From NCBI RefSeq assembly GCF_002865645.1, contig NW_020194613.1, positions 1 through 35,550 on the forward strand: 35,550 nucleotides of DNA, read 5' to 3'. Every line of letters starts with the position of its first letter. Positions within the stretch are counted from its first letter, which is position 1. The translations under genes and the position numbers were made by a program. This DNA is from Hyaloscypha bicolor E (taxonomy: Eukaryota > Ascomycota > Leotiomycetes > Helotiales > Hyaloscyphaceae). The notes below the pieces were generated by a model. The model had not been told where the DNA came from. It worked only from the letters and a program-made list of their open reading frames with translations, and searched no databases. Shown here piece after piece: positions 21,736 to 33,403 of the stretch.

Positions 21736-23054
21736 TTCCGAGAAGTTCTTTAATAAAATATTTAATAAATAATATAAGTAGCTAAGAGAATCTATAATAA
21801 AAAATTATATTAATAGGTATTAGTATATATTAAAAAAGAGGCTAATGAATTTTAAAAAAGAAAAGAAGTAATTTGAAATACGAAAATAGAGCTTTAAAAA
21901 AAAAAAAATATAGTAATTAAAGAAAGTAATACCTATATAAATAGGCTTAATAAGAAAGTATAGCTTTTAAAAGCTATAAGAAAGAAATTTGAAATTAAAA
22001 AATAAAGTCTTACTAAAATCTATATAAAGAATCTTAAGAAGCTAAATATAAAGATATTTTTTTTTCTTTTAGAAGATTCTTAAGGCAAGATAATTAAAGA
22101 AAAATAATTATTTATAAGTTTAAAATATCTTAATAATCTTATAAAAAAGAATTTAAAGATTATAAACTTATAAAAAGAAATAAGGCTTATAATAGAGGCT
22201 CTTTAATAAAGTCTTAACTATATAATACGAAATAAGAAAAGGCTTAATAAGCTAGTTATTTAGTAAAATAAAAGTAAAAGCTTAATATTTACTATATAGA
22301 AAGCCTTTTAGGTAACTATATAAAAGATCTAGAATAAAGGCTCTAGATCTCTCGAAATAACTAGGCCTAATATTAATAAAAGCTTTTTATAGTCTATTAA
22401 AAGTAAAAAGAAAGTATATAAGTAATAAGAAACTATCTGGATTTCCTAATATTATTAAATTAGTTATATTAAGAATCTTATTACTTTAGTAACTAGTTAA
22501 ATTAGGAATATAAAAAGTAATATTTACTTATTTCTAATTAACTAATTTCTAGTTAATTTCAAGAACCTAGAAATTATATAATTATATATCTTTTTTCTCT
22601 AGCTATATAATACTTCAAAAAACAAATATTATATATTTACTATAATAAAAAGCTTTATTATTAACCTAATTAGGTAAGATATAATATTATCTTATTATAT
22701 TACTAGCTATTTATATAGCTATTTTATAAGTATTTTAATATTCTCGAATCTCTATATATAGCCTAGTCTATAAACTAAAATAGCTTTATATTTAGTAATA
22801 TTATAATTTAATTTTTAATATAAAAATATATTAGGTTTAGTTTTTTTAATAGTATTATTATTAAATTATTATTTCCTAGAAATATTAAATAATACTTTTC
22901 CCTAAAAAATATATATTCTTAATAAATAGTAAAAGTAAATATAAAATTTAATAATATAATTATCCTATACTAGTATTTTTCTTTTTTTTTATAAAAGTAT
23001 AATTTTATTTTATTTTTATTCTAAAACCTCTATTTTTCTTTTATATTTTTTTAA
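21736..23054. other. Degenerate AT-rich region, unassigned
   Basis: RIP-type DNA that follows the hexapeptide array. The plus strand can be read in patches (for example around 22,440-22,760) with TAA/TAG as the only interruptions. In CpA/TpG-depleted DNA that is true of many frames, so I draw no conclusion. Confidence 0.35.
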
Positions 23055-23310
23055 CTTTATTATTAATACTAAGAGCTAGTATCTAATTACTTATAACTTT
23101 CTTTTCCTTTTTTAAATCCTTTTTCTTTTAATTTTTTCTTTTTTAAACCCCTTTTTCTTTAATTCCTTCTTCTTTAAACCTTTTCTTCTTTAAACCCCTT
23201 TTTCTTTAATCTCTTCTTTTTTAAACCCCTCTTTCTTTAAACTCTTTCTTTTTTAAATTTCTTTTCTTTTAACTCCTTTACTAATAATACTAAGAGCTAG
23301 TACCTAATTA
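23055..23310. repeat. 16-bp polypyrimidine array between direct repeats
   Basis: About eleven units of the type 'aaaccccttt(t)tcttt' run from about 23,094 to 23,275, nearly pure C/T apart from the AAA/AA at each unit start. Both sides carry a copy of 'aatactaagagctagta(t/c)ctaatta' (about 23,065 and 23,286). The complementary strand is a purine tract. Confidence 0.75.
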
Positions 23311-23850
23311 TTACTTCCGGGTTACTTTTATCCGGAACTTTTATACTATAAGTCTTTAATCTACTTATTTCTTAGAAAGCTAAATTTTAGATTTCTTTTT
23401 TCCTTTTCTAATATCTCTTATATCTTTAGGCCCTTTAGGAATATTTTCTCTTAAACTTCTAAAAAGAGGCTAACTTCTATTCAGATTTCTCTAAACTTTA
23501 ATATCTTTTTTTCTTCTCTAATATCTTTTCTTTTTCTTTAATACTTATAAAAGCCTTTAGGCTATTACTAAATACCTCTATTCTTTATCTTAAAATATAT
23601 ACTAACTTATTTTTATAGGAAATAGCCTTTCTTTCTCTAATCTTGACTTCTTTAATATATATTTCTTATTTTTAGGCTATTTAAATATTTTCTTATTCTT
23701 TTTTATAAAATATATACTAACTTATTTTTTAGTTTCTCTTATCTTATTTTCCTTATCTTATCTTTTCTTTAATATTACTATATATATACCTAATTAGTAC
23801 TAGTTCTTATAACTTATAATTAGACTTTCTATTTATTAAATACCTAAATA
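23311..23850. other. Pyrimidine-rich AT spacer
   Basis: Continues the strong C/T strand asymmetry of the preceding array, with repeated words 'ttataaaatatatactaacttattttt' near 23,594 and 23,703. No gene is supported. Confidence 0.35.
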
Positions 23851-23945
23851 TTTTATTTTATTTTTATTTTATATATTTTATTTTATATATTTTATATATT
23901 TTATTTTATATATTTTATATATTTTATTTTATATATTTTACTTTT
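23851..23945. repeat. AT minisatellite
   Basis: Repeated 'ttttatatattttatatatttta' words, about 95 bp, consisting only of A and T from roughly 23,850 to 23,940. Simple-sequence DNA without a coding reading. Confidence 0.7.
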
Positions 23946-26900
23946 TTTTTATTATAAATTAGGACTTAAATAATATTTATTTTAAATACTTATATTCTCG
24001 GATATATAAGACTTCTATAAATCTTTCGGGATTATAAACTAGCCTATTTTAGTTTAGGAAAGCTTTCTTAAGAATATTTTAAAAGTTATAGTATTTATTA
24101 TAACTTCTCTTAAAAATTAATATAGTATAAGTAATTCTAGTCTATTCTCTTTCTATAAAATAAACTATTATTCTAAGTTTATATAAAAGTTCTAATTATT
24201 TCTCGAGTTAAAATATAAGTACTTCTTATTTCTATTAAATTAGATATAAAAAATAATAAGTACCTTTAAGCTAGACTATAGTATTAGTTAAGTATTAAGA
24301 CTTCCTATATCTTATAAGATATTATTTATAGCTCTAGATATATTATATTTAATAAGGCTTCTATATCTAATTACTTTATACTATAGTAAAATATATAGTA
24401 TTATAATTAGAGAAGTTCTATTTTATAATCTTATTTATTACTTATAAATTTTCTAGTTAATAAGTCTTAGCTAATAGCTAAGAAACTTATTAGCTACTTT
24501 ATCTAAAGCCTCTAAAAGCAAGAAGTTGCCTTAATAAAAACTTAGTATTAAAAATAGGTTTAATTAATTAATTTAAATAAGAAGTTTATAATAGGAGTTT
24601 TTATATATAGGTAATTTTATATAATAAACTCAAGTTCTTATCCCTAGTTATATAAATAAGTTATATAAGAAACTCTTTCTAGTCTATTAAAGTAATCCCT
24701 ATCCCTAGTTATATAAGTTATAATATATAATAAACTTAAACTTTTCTTGAGTTATTTTTAGAAAAATTAGTAAGCTTTTTTAGATAAACTTATTAAGGCT
24801 TTAGTTTTTAAAGATATTAATCTAGTCTTTTTATTCTTTTTTTAAGTAATAGTTCGGCTTTTAGGAATTATATATAAATATTAGAATAAATAAGGAAATA
24901 TATTATATATGCTTTTTAAATAAATTAGGATAAAATTTATAGGATTCTTGTAATATTTATATTAAATTTATAATACTAGCTAGTAAAAACTTTAATAACC
25001 TTAATAAGACTTAAATTATAAGTCTAGTTCTTAGATTTCCCGCTTAACTTTAAAATTAAGTAGTTTATAATAAGTTACTTATTATAAAATATATTATATT
25101 CTTTTTCTAAAAAGTACTAGGTACTAGTAATAGTTTAGATATCCCAAAGCCCTTAAGACTCTTTATAAGTTTCTAGCTTTAGGGCATTTTTATAGCTAGC
25201 TAATTCTATAGAGTTATATAACTATATAATTCCTTATACTAATTTAAAGAAATTATATCTTTATATATAGCTATAATATTATTTTTAAGAAGCTTAATAT
25301 AAATAAACTTTTATAGCCCAAATATTAGTTATTAAATAAGTTATTTAAGATTCCCTTATTTTTTAAATTCCCTAAATTATTCTTATATTATTTCTTATTA
25401 TTTATAGAAACCTTACTATTAAGATTATTTTCTTTAATATTCCCTAGTTCTTAATTTACTATAATTATATTCTCTAGTTTCTATTTTATCTCTTAAACTA
25501 TCTCTAATTACTTATTTCTCTTATAAAAAGGCTTAATATTAAATAAGAGCTTTCTAATTTTCTTTTTATAAAGTTTAAGAATATAATAAAAGAACTAATA
25601 TACCTTAATATAGTCTTAATCTAGCCTTACTTTAAGCTTATTTATAATATATATAATACTAGTATTTTTTAAAAAAGTTATATAAAGCTCTTTAATTTCG
25701 GGAATTTAATATATTATATAATTATATCTTATAACCTCTTTTTTAAACTCAGAAAGTAATTATTTAGTTATTTCTATTAGGGAAATACTATAATAATAAA
25801 CTTCCTAATAATAATTATATAGCTTTTCTAGAACTTTAGGCTAGAGATAATTAGCCCTTACTTATTAAGAGTAAATTAGATTAATATTATAAAAGAAAAT
25901 AAAGTTATTAATTTATTAGTAAAGAATATTTATATAAATAAATTAAATAGTAATTAGATTATAGTAAGACTTTCTATTAAAGATACTTATATTATAAAAA
26001 GATTTAAAGAACTATTTCTAGATCTCTATAAGCCTACTAGCTAAGGTATTTTATTATATCTTAATATACTAATTCTTTATTAAGGGCCTATAAATAAAGG
26101 CCTTTTTCTATAGTAAATTATAATTCTTTACTAATTACCGGAGCTTGACTTATATAACTACTATAAGTAGTATTTCCTAGCCTTTATTAGCTTATAACTT
26201 TTTTAGAAAATAGCCCTATTTCCTAATATAAAGGAAATAGAACTTTAGGATAATAATCTATATATAATTTAATATACTAATAAAAATACTAATTATTATT
26301 CGAGAATATATATTAATAATATTATAAATCTAGAAGCTATAATAAAATAACTTATTATACTTATCTATAGACTAATATTAATCTGGCTCCTTTATAATAA
26401 ATCTCTTATATTTCTAATTCTTATACTTATCTTATATCTTTATTCCTATCTTATCTAATATCCTAAGTATTTGCTATATTTTCTTATAAGATATAAATTT
26501 ACTAGTATTTTTTTAGATCTAGTAATATATTCTCCTATAGTTATACCGAATTAATTAACTACTTTTTAGTTTCTTAAAAACGAATTTTTTAGCTTTTTTA
26601 AGGATATTAATATACTTGTTATTAAATTAATTTTGTCTTAGCTAAAGCTTATAATAATAGTAAATTATTTTTAGGATATATATATTAAGCCTAGAATAAT
26701 TAAGTTTATAATTAAAGATCTAAAATATATATTTAGGTAAATAGTTCTAATACTAGAAATAATATATTATCTTAACTAATTTCTTATTATAGAGATATTT
26801 CTTAAGCTTTATTTACTATTAATCCGAAGGAAGTTTAGTATTCTATTATTATAGTTAGGTAATATAGCTAGTCTTATTAGTATTAAACTTTTCTAATTAT

Positions 26901-26973
26901 AAGATATATCTAATATCCTAAAAAGTTTTCTCTTAAATATAATAGAGTTCTTTAATTTAAGCTTAATTATAAG
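23946..26973. other. Degenerate AT-rich region, probably old mobile DNA, unassigned
   Basis: Three kilobases of RIP-type DNA. From about 25,100 to 26,960 one set of plus-strand frames can be read for long distances if TAA/TAG are ignored, but I recognise no domain and the minus strand is not clearly worse. I could not find an LTR pair or terminal inverted repeats for it. It abuts the tandem duplication at about 26,974. Confidence 0.35.
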
Positions 26974-27299
26974 GCATGTAATAATAGGGTAATATATAAA
27001 TAATTAAAGTAAATAAGCTATAGAATAATACTTATAAATATAACTAATTCCAAGAATTAATTCTAATAAAAGACTAATTAATATTTCTTTCTAAAGCTAG
27101 AAGTATTTCCCTATATATTCCCTAGTACTTAGCTAAGCCTATAAAGTACTTTACTTAACTAGGAAACATAATCCTATATAATTTATATAATTCTAATTAC
27201 TTATATAATTCCGATTATAAGCTTTATTTAAAATAGGAAACTAGATCTATAATATCTAATATCTATTTATATATTATTATATATACTTATTATATTAAC

Positions 27300-28714
27300 T
27301 TTCTCTCTAGGCCCTTATTTCTAAAAAACCTAAAAGAACTATAAATAGCTTTATAAATAATTCCCTAAAACTTTTCTGGCTATTAGTTCTCTCTAAAAAC
27401 TTCTTATAATTACCTTATTATTATACTAGGTAATAAACTTGAGAATATAATTTACTAATCTTATTTAGCTAACTCGTAAATTATTTCTAGTAATTTCCTC
27501 TTATAAAGGTAATATAAATATAATATATATTATTAGGTAAGAAGCTTTTCTGGTCTTCTAATTAGTTTATAAATTCTAACTTAGCCTCTATTTATAAATA
27601 AATTATTACTTTATAGGCCCAAGAACTTAGAAAAATTAATCCGATTTTCTAGTTTATTTATGAATTTCTTCTTTAGAATTTTCTGAGTATTTCTAATATA
27701 AAGCCGGTTTTAAATTCATAATTATTATTTAGGGAAAGAATATTATAAAAAGGCCTCTTTTTTCTTACTAATTAATCTTTCTTTTCTTAACTATAATACT
27801 ATATCTAGCTTTTTCTTATTTCTTATCTTCTTTCTTTAAGCCTTTTTTAAGCTTTTTTAAGCTTTATTTAAGCTTTATTTAAGCTTTATTTAAGTTTCCT
27901 TCTAATTTTCTTTTCTATTTCTTTATTTATTAAGATAAATATTCTTTTTAGTACTTATTAGCCTATTACTACTTATTTAGCTAATACTTTTATATTCTTA
28001 ATTTACTTTTATTATCTTTAATATTTTAAGAATATTACTAAGTTTCCTAATCTTATTTATATTAAGAGTAATAATTACTCGATATATAATTATTACTATT
28101 TTAAGAATAAGAAATATAATCCTATAAGTTATAATTTCCTTTATTTATTTCCTATTCTAATATTATCTAAGGTTCCTTAAGTATATATAATATAATTAAA
28201 CTATTTTTTTAAGTTATTAATATATATAAGTATCTTTCTTATTCTTTATTTAAAAGAAAAAAGGCTATTATTACCTTTTTTCTATACTAAATAATATATA
28301 CTTTTTATATTAAAGCTATTATTTAAAGCTAATAAATTCTTTTAATAATCTAAGAAATAAGTCAAGTAATTTTTACTAGCTTAGTATAAATATAAAGTAT
28401 TCTTAATAATATAATTAATATTCTTTAGTATTAAGTAAGCTTACTTTTTTCTTATTTCTTACTAATAGCTAATAGCTTTATAGGCTAATTTATTACCTAT
28501 TTCTCGAGAGAATTCTAATAAAAATAATAATAAAATAATAAAAAGTAATTATAAGAATAGAGTATTTATAAAATATAGAAATTAAAGTTTTTAGAGTTCT
28601 TAATAATTTTCATATAGTTTTTCTAAGAATAAATATATGGTTTTTAATAGTTTCCTAATAAAAGTATTTATTTTTTATATTTCTATTTAGCTAATAGTAT
28701 TATAATAATTTTTT
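27300..28714. other. Post-chromodomain segment of the repeat unit, unassigned
   Basis: About 1.4 kb per copy lies between the chromodomain and the outer end of the unit (copy B equivalent about 30,525-31,940). This is longer than a normal 3' untranslated region plus short LTR. Long readings broken only by TAA/TAG exist on both strands. One minus-strand reading ends in a Lys/Arg/Glu-rich coiled-coil-like stretch at the 11-bp repeats. I cannot decide which strand, if either, was coding. Confidence 0.4.
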
Positions 28715-30010
28715 TTTTAAGTATTCTTATAATTCTTGAGTTATATTCTCTAGATTATTTAGTAATTCTTATATATTATTTACTAGTAAGTAGCCTTTCT
28801 AATAAATGAAATATTCTCTTTTTTTTTTCTTTTTTTTATAGGCTATAATAAATTTTATCTCAAATTCTTTTTTACTTTTAATCTTAACTAGTTCTAGTTC
28901 TACTATAATACTAGCTTATAGGTATTATAGTTTTAAAAGAAAAATATAAAAAATATTATAGATTTAATATAATAATAATAATTTCAAGTAATATATTTAT
29001 TTATATATTCCTATAACTTCTAGAACTTTAAAGGGGCCGAGATATCTATTTACTAGCTTTATACTAGATTATAGCTATTAAATATTTTTTATATAAAGTA
29101 TAACTTTATTATATATATTAAATTTCTTATTAATATATTTCTTATTATAGTACTTTTTTTATATATTTATTACTTCTTATTATTATTTCTCTAATATTTC
29201 CCGTTTTATTTAAATTCTTTATATTTTTTCCTATATTACCGGTATTTCTTTTTCTAGAATATTATTCTTAATATATAATTTAATACTAGAATAAAATTTA
29301 TATAATATATAAAATAAGGAAATTCCTATTATTAAATATATAAAGTTATTATATATGAATTCTATAAAATAAGCTTTATTATCTAGTTATTTTACTAGTA
29401 ACTAGTATAATATCTTAAGTACTATTCTAGAGTTTAGTTTAGATTTTTTATTTATTTATTAGTTTATAGATAAAATACTATATTTAGCTATTATTAAATC
29501 TTTAAGTAAAAATATAGACTTAATTAGAACTTACTTATAAAAACAGATTCTTTATTAGAGATTATATTTATAGGTATACTAAAGTCTTTAATAATATAAT
29601 ATATAAATAGTTCTATTAATTCAAGAGCCGAGATTTCCTTAGTAATTAAAATATATTATACTATTTTCATATATTTATTAATAATAATAAATATAAAATT
29701 ATATACTTTATTATAAAACCTAAAAGAAAATAGCCCTATAATAAAGTCTATAATAATTTCTTATTATGACTTAAAAAGAAAGAGAAATAAACTAAGTATA
29801 CTATATAATAAATATCTCTTTATTTTAGTTTATTAATATATAGGGCAAGTTCTAATATAATCTTTTATATTTTTTTTTATACTTTACTAGAAGTACTTTT
29901 TCTAGAAAATCTCTAGTATCTTATTAATACTAAAATACTTATTTATAGGATTATTATAGTTAGCTTATAGTAATTTTTCTTTAAAAGCTAGCTTATTTAA
30001 TATATAGATA
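28715..30010 (-). pseudogene. Chromovirus integrase and chromodomain remnant, copy A
   Basis: Minus strand, from right to left. An integrase zinc finger (about 29,830-29,990) reads NYNNPINKYFSINKILEIF and DYIRTCPIY, the H-x-x-P...H-F-G...K-T-L-E-L pattern followed by the C-x-x-C part. The core (about 29,540-29,790) includes IIIDFIIGL and IISNKESVFY (second catalytic Asp now Asn). A C-terminal region (about 29,030-29,120) reads KLVNRYLGPFKVLEVIG, the GPF module. A chromodomain-like stretch (about 28,720-28,880) reads EFEIKFIIAYKKKK, with Trp codons now stops. Integrase plus chromodomain marks a chromovirus of the Ty3/gypsy group. The frame has many stops. Confidence 0.85.
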
Positions 30011-30193
30011 ATACTTTAATATCTTAATAACCCAAATATATTAAGTTCTTAAATCTTAATAGCTCTAGTAAAAGTTTTTTTTAAGAACTATTTATATTAC
30101 TAATATTATACTAATAAATTAAGTCTTTAATATTATAATAGTAGTTTAAATAATATTTCTTTACCTTTCTTATATACTATTTCGGACCTAGCT

Positions 30194-33100
30194 TATAAGA
30201 CACATAATAGCAGGATAATATATAAATAATTAAGATAAATAAGCTATAGAATAATACTTATAAGTATAACTAATTCCAAGAATTAATTCTAATAAAAGAC
30301 TAATTAATATCTTTTTCTAAAGCTAGAAATATTTCCCTATATATTTCCTAGTATTTAGCTAAGCCTATAAAGTACTTTATTTAACTAGGAAATATAATCT
30401 TATATAATTCATATAATTCTAATTATAAGCTTTACCTAAAATAGGAAACTAGATTTATAATATCTAATACCTATTTATATACTATTATATATACTTATTA
30501 TATTAATTCCCTTTCTGGGCCCTTGTCCCTAAAAGGCCTAAAAGAATTATAAATAGCTTTATAAATAATTCCCTGAAACTTTTCTGGCTATTAGTTTTTC
30601 CTAAAAACTTCTTATAATTACCTTATTATTATACTAGATAATAAACTTAAGAATATAGTTTACTAATCCTATCTAGCTAACTTGCAAATTGCCTCTAGTA
30701 ATTTTCTCTTATAAAAGTAATACGGATATAGTATATACTATTAGGCAGGAAGCTCTTCCGGTTTTCTAATTAGTTCATAAATCCTAACTTAGCCTCTATT
30801 TGCAAATAAATTATTACTTTATAGGCCCAAGAACTTGAAAAAGTTAATCTAATTTTCTAGTTTATTTATAAATTCCTTTTTTAGAATTTTCTAGATATTC
30901 CTGGTATAAAGCTAGTTTTAAATTTATAATTACTATTTAAGAAGAAAATATTATAAAAAGGCCTCTTTTTTCTTACTAACTAACTTTCTTTTCCTTAACT
31001 ATAATATTATACCTAGTTTTTCTTTATCTCTTGCCTTCTTTCTTTAAGCCTTCTTTAAGCTTCTTTAAGCTTCTTTAAGCTTTATTTAAGCTTTATTTAA
31101 ATTCTTTTCTAATTCCCTTTTTTACTTCTTTATTTATTAAAATAAATACTTCTTTTAGTACTTATTAGCCTATTACTACTTATTTGGCTAATACTTTTAT
31201 ATCCTTAATTTGCCCTTATTATTTTTAATATTTCAAGAATATTACTAAGTTTCCTGACCTTACTTATATTAAGAGTAATAATTACTTAATATATAATTAT
31301 TACTATTTTAAGAATAAGAAATATAATCCTATAAATTATAATTTTCTTTATTTATTTCCTATTCTAATATTATTTAAGATTTCTTAAATATATATAGTAT
31401 AATTAAACTACTTTTTTTAAGCTATTAATATATATAAGTATTTTCCTTATTCTTTATCTAAAATAAAAAAAGCTATTATTACTTTTCTTTTATATTAAAT
31501 AATATATATTTCTTATATTAAAACTATTATTTGAGGCTAACGGATTTCTCTAATAATCTAAGAAATAGGTTAAATAATTCTTATTAGCTTAATATAAGTA
31601 TAAAGTATTCTTAATAATATAATTAATATTTTTTAGTATTAAGTAAGCTTATTTCTTTCTTATTTCTTACTAATAGCTAATAGCTTTATAAGCTAATTTA
31701 TTACTTATTTCTCGAGAGAATCCTAAAGAAAATAATAATAAGAATAATAAAAAGTAATTATAAAAATAAGGTATTTATAAGATATAGAAATTAGAGTTTT
31801 TAGAGTTTTTAATAATTTTTATATAATTTTTTTAAGAATAAATATATAGTTTTTAATAGTTTTCTAATAAAAGTATTTATTTTTTATATTTCTATTTAGC
31901 TAATAGTATTATAATATTTTTTTTTTCTAAGTATTTTTATAATTCTTGAGCTATATTCTCTAGATTACTTAATAATTCCTATATATTATTTACTAGTAAA
32001 TAACTTTTCTAATAAACGAGATACTTTATTTTTTATTTATTTTTCTTATAGGCTATAATAGATTTTACCTCGAATTCTTCTTTATTCTTAATCTTAACTA
32101 GTTCTAGTTCTATTATAGTACTAGCTTATAAGTACTATAATTCTAAAAGAGAAATATAAAAAAAATTATAGATCTAATATAATAATAGTAATTCTAAATA
32201 ATATATTTATTTTTATATTTCTATAATTTCTAGAACTTTAAAGAAGTCGAGATATCTATTTACTAGCTTTATACTAGATTATAGCTATTAAATATTCTTT
32301 ATATAAAGTATGACTTTATTATATATATTAAATTTCTTATTAATATATTTCTTATTATAGTATTTTTTTTATATATTTACTATTTCTTATTATTACTTTT
32401 CTAATACCTTCTATTTTATTTAAATTCTTTATTCTTTCCTATATTACTAGTATCTCTTTTTCTGAAATATTATTCTTAATATATAGTTTAATACTAGGAT
32501 AAAATCTATATAATATATAAAATAAAGAAATTCTTATTATTAAATATATAAAGTTATTATATATAAATTCTATAAGAATAAGCTTTATTACCTAGTTATC
32601 TTACTAATAGCTAGTATAGTATCTTAAGTACTATTTTAGAGTTTAGTTTAGATTCTTTATTTATTTATTAGTTTATAGGTAAAATATTATATTTAGCTAT
32701 TATTAAATCTTTAAGTAAAAATATAAACTTAATTAGAACTTACTTATAAAAATAAATTCTCTATTAGAAATTATACCTATAGGTATATTAAAGTCTTTAA
32801 TAATATAATATATAAATAGCTTTACTAACTTAGAAGCCGAGATTTTCTTAATAATTAAAATATATTATATTATTTTTATATATTTATTAATAATAATAAG
32901 TATAGAATTATATATTTTATTATAAAACCTAAAAGAAAATAGCCCCGTAATAAAGTCTATAATAATTTCTTGCTATGGCTTAGAGAAAAGAGGAAATAAA
33001 CTAAGTATACTATATAGTAAATATTTCTTTATCTTAGTTTATTAATATATAGAACAAGTTCTAATATAGTTTTTTATATTCTTTTTTATATTTTACTAGA

Positions 33101-33403
33101 AATACTTTCTTTAAAAGATTTCTAATATCTTACTAGTACTAAAATGCCTATTTATAGGATTATTATAGTTAGCTTATAGTAATTCTTTTTTAAGAACTAG
33201 CTTATTTAGTATATAAATAGTATCCTAATATCTTAATAACCCAGATATATTAAGTTCTTAAATCTTAATAACTCTAGTAAAAATTCCTTTTAAGAACTAT
33301 TTATATTACTAGTATTATACTAATAAATTAAGTCTTTAGTACTATAATAGTAATTTAAGTAATATTTCTTTACTTTTCTTATATACTATTTTAGACCTAG
33401 CTA
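30194..33403 (-). repeat. Tandem segmental duplication, copy B (about 3.2 kb)
   Basis: Second copy of the 3.2 kb unit, directly abutting copy A. The junction at about 30,193 joins 'gacctagct' (right end of copy A) to 'tataagacacataatagcagg' (left end of copy B, matching 'attataaggcatgtaataat' at the left end of copy A). Unlike copy A, copy B runs on into RNase H and RT of the same element to the right, so it is the more complete parent. Confidence 0.88.
31940..33240 (-). pseudogene. Chromovirus integrase and chromodomain remnant, copy B
   Basis: Same module as copy A, on the minus strand, differently mutated. The zinc finger (about 33,045-33,180) keeps the second His (NPINRHFSTSKILEIF) and a Cys of the C-x-x-C pair (YIRTCSIY). 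The chromodomain (about 31,945-32,085) is clearer here: EEFEVKSIIAYKKNK and KYLVY-stop-KSY, matching the family pattern Y-L-V-(K/R)-W-K-G-Y with Trp to stop and Gly to Ser, then ELLSNLENIAQE. Non-functional. Confidence 0.85.

Larger units (their letters stand above)
26974..30193 (-). repeat. Tandem segmental duplication, copy A (about 3.2 kb)
   Basis: Copy A matches copy B (30,194-33,403) head to tail over its whole length. For example 'caagaattaattctaataaa' lies at 27,051 and 30,277 (offset 3,226), and the copy-end word 'gaccta' at 30,185 and 33,394 (offset 3,209). Differences in the stretches I compared are nearly all C/T or G/A transitions plus small indels. It contains the 3' part of a Ty3/gypsy element on the minus strand. 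The 11-bp repeats 'tttaagcttta' at 27,838-27,898 recur in copy B at 31,048-31,106. Confidence 0.88.
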
